A stretch of 64,000 nucleotides of DNA, taken from NCBI GenBank assembly GCA_051891855.1, contig JBJFFP010000048.1, positions 31,401 through 95,400 on the forward strand. Reading direction: 5' to 3'. The notes under the pieces were generated by a model. That model did no database searches and was not told the origin of the DNA. It saw only the letters and a program-made list of their open reading frames with translations. Each line of letters starts with the position of its first letter. Position 1 is the first letter of the stretch. Shown in pieces: positions 62,355-64,000 of the stretch. This stretch comes from SFDP01 sp051891855 (GTDB taxonomy: Bacteria; Bacillota; Clostridia; Lachnospirales; Lachnospiraceae). The position numbers were made by a program, and so were the translations under genes.

Positions 62355-63722
62355 TTAAAAGGGCAAAAGGAAGCCAAATCCTGCAAGCAAAAGGCAGGCA
62401 CATACCACTATTCCGCTGAACAGAAGAGCAATAACACAGTATCCCATAATATCGCGCGCAGACAGTCCCGCAATACCAAGTGCCGGTAATGCCCAGAAGG
62501 GCTGTATCATATTGGTCCAGGCGTCACCCCAGGCAATAGCCATTCCGGTTACTGAAGGATGAACTCCCAGCTCCAGACCTGCCGGCATCATAATCGGTCC
62601 CTGTACTGCCCATTGTCCCCCTCCGGAAGGTACGAAGAAGTTCACAATACCTGCTGACAGGAAAGAAAACAACGGGAAAGTCACATGATTAGAAATGGAT
62701 ACGAAAAATGTACTGATTACACTCGCCAGACTAATTCCATTAGGAGCGAAGGTCATCAATGCCATAATTCCCGCATAGAACGGAAACTGTAAAATAATTC
62801 CTGCAGTTCCCTTTGCTGCATCCGAAATAGCACGAACGTAATTAATCGGGGTTTTATGCGCCAATAATCCTAATACCAGAAAAATAGTATTTACGATATC
62901 CAAGGTCAGATTAAAACCATTATTCATAAAATAATTGATTAAGAAAATTAATCCGGCAACGACAATGATTAAAGAGCAAATAGGACTATGCTCTAGCTTT
63001 TCGGCAGGAGTAACAGGTGTAGTATGGTCTTCTTCTGTTTCCTTTAACAATTCCGGGTCCACCTCAAAGGTTTCCTCTTTAGAGGGATGCATTCTGGAAT
63101 TAATAAGGGGTAAGCCTACCAGAATAATCGCACAGGCCAGAATATTATAAGGGGAAAATATGGTCATGGAGGTAGAAATAGCTTCCGATAAAGCTCCACC
63201 CGTAGCCTTTAGCAAAGCCTCTTCTCCGGGAGTTGCCAATGCCAGAGGAATAGAGCCTGAAATACCTGCATGCCATACCACAAAGCCTGTATAGGCAGAA
63301 GCAATCAGCAGTCGGTAATCAATTCCCTTTACCTTTCTTGCAATCTCCTTTGCCAAGATTGCTCCGATAACCAGGCCGAATCCCCAGTTTAACCAACAAC
63401 AGAGAATCGATACTACCGTAACTACCAGAATTCCCTATGTAGGAGTTTTGGCAATACTGGCAATTCGATCTATGATTCCTTTTACGATTTTAGCATTAGC
63501 TAATGCGCTTCCCAGCACCAATACCAATGCCATCTGCATGGAAAAGGCCAGCAAATTCCAAATTCCTTTTCCCCATCCTGCCACCGTTGCCACAACGCCG
63601 GCTCCAGTTACTGCCAGTGAGCCTGCAAATACAAGTACGGTTAAGATTACGCAGAATAAGAACGGATCCGGAAGAAATCTGTTGACTAGGTGTACACAGC
63701 CATTGGAAATTTTTCTCAACAT
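62355..63722 (-). pseudogene. atoE: AtoE-type short-chain fatty acid transporter with in-frame TAG
   Basis: 456 codons including the final stop, in one frame, interrupted once by TAG at 63435-63437. The part before (95 residues) has MLRKISNGCVHLVNRFLPDP and ends DRIASIAKTPT; the part after has GILVVTVV, CCWLNWGFGLVIGAILAKEIARK, HKTPINYVRAISDAAKGTAGIILQFPFYAGIM, NFFVPSGGGQWAVQGP and DIMGYC, matching the E. coli AtoE family throughout. Where E. coli AtoE has TPVQG, this has TPT-stop-G, so the TAG sits on a glutamine codon (CAG to TAG). GGAG precedes the ATG at 63722. Function is probably lost unless the stop is suppressed or is a sequencing error. Confidence 0.88.
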
Positions 63723-63800
63723 CTTTTCTTTTTCTCCTTTGCATGTTTAGTTTCTTGTTCTCTAGTAAAGATAATCGTCCCAGACATATGCGGCCGGGCA

Positions 63801-63884
63801 AAATGCACAAAAATAAACAAGATTGTGGGGAAATAGAGTTGTGCATTTCTCCTATAGTTTAATATTTTTTTATAAAATAATCAA
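63801..63884 (-). promoter_or_regulatory. atoE promoter with downstream inverted repeat
   Basis: TTGATT at 63879-63884, 17 bp, TAAACT at 63856-63861, so transcription should begin near 63849. A perfect 10-bp inverted repeat follows at once (63839-63848 with 63801-63810, AAATGCACAA/TTGTGCATTT, 28 bp between). It could be a paired operator or a 5' mRNA hairpin. The remaining right end of the window (63885-64000) is AT-rich with no gene seen. Confidence 0.5.
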
Positions 63885-64000
63885 TGTTTATTTATAAAAT
63901 ATTATTTTTCTTAACTTTTTTGTAAATATTTATAGTTTATCCGTATATTTTTGATATAAAAATTTATTTACCGGCTGAAAATATTCATTCAAATGGGCTC

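Noticed and set aside
63435..63437. Pyrrolysine or programmed recoding at the atoE TAG
   Set aside because: E. coli AtoE has glutamine there and no special downstream structure is seen; a point mutation or sequence error is simpler.
63740..63860. Sigma-54 promoter before atoE
   Set aside because: No GG/GC pair with the -24/-12 spacing was found, and no enhancer-binding regulator is nearby.

Overview
The window is a stretch of a low-to-moderate GC, Gram-positive, anaerobic, spore-forming Clostridia chromosome, most likely Lachnospiraceae. The signs are sporulation genes (yqfC, yqfD, a BofC-like protein, SpoIIIE/FtsK with TepA, a high-cysteine HCB-type protein), a T-box before pheST, NfnAB, an apparent Re-citrate synthase, a PurO-type IMP cyclohydrolase beside a stand-alone AICAR transformylase, and PKTG-type sorting signals with a class B sortase. 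Gene packing is dense and mostly on the minus strand. No tRNA, rRNA, CRISPR array or intact insertion sequence was seen.

Layout. 1-23405 (minus) is housekeeping: a partial HI0933 flavoprotein, a BofC-like protein, a SpoVB/MATE-like flippase, the Firmicutes block yqfC-yqfD-phoH-pgpH-ybeY (the PgpH homologue has lost its HD residues), rlmH, nfnAB, a zinc-ribbon membrane protein, fhs, ftsK/spoIIIE, tepA, yebC, a CBS/CorC protein, mazF without antitoxin, alr, nnr, a coiled-coil protein and rex. A divergent promoter region separates rex from an ABC-F gene (plus). 25437-40434 (minus) combines a surface and a metabolic block: class B sortase, a 1648-residue BspA-type LRR protein with a sorting signal, a second LRR protein, a subtilase without signal peptide, then Re-citrate synthase-GntR-isocitrate dehydrogenase, and a second surface protein whose gene runs into the convergent ABC-F gene. 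40504-41993 holds a transposase/nuclease relic and a small plus-strand cluster with sporulation-type promoter matches.

42069-50295 (minus) has AICAR transformylase, PurO, leuS, mazG and an EF-G-like GTPase; between mazG and the EF-G gene lies about 860 bp without a convincing gene, holding two families of tandem repeats and a very long terminator hairpin. 50573-54078 (plus) is an aroF-tyrA-aroA operon. 54119-63722 (minus) has a PilZ protein, queA, an M18 aminopeptidase, pheST under a Phe T-box, a two-subunit CoA-transferase, and an AtoE-type short-chain fatty acid transporter interrupted by one in-frame TAG.

How the genes work together: Re-citrate synthase and ICD give an oxidative route from oxaloacetate and acetyl-CoA towards 2-oxoglutarate and glutamate (aconitase is not in the window), with NfnAB, Rex and ICD linking NAD(H), NADP(H) and ferredoxin pools. 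Fhs supplies the formyl-THF used by the AICAR transformylase, and PurO closes the ring to IMP. The sortase and its PKTG substrate form a surface-display unit. CoA-transferase and AtoE would handle short-chain acids, but AtoE looks inactivated in this sequence. All function calls come from reading the sequence and recalled family features; no database search was run.
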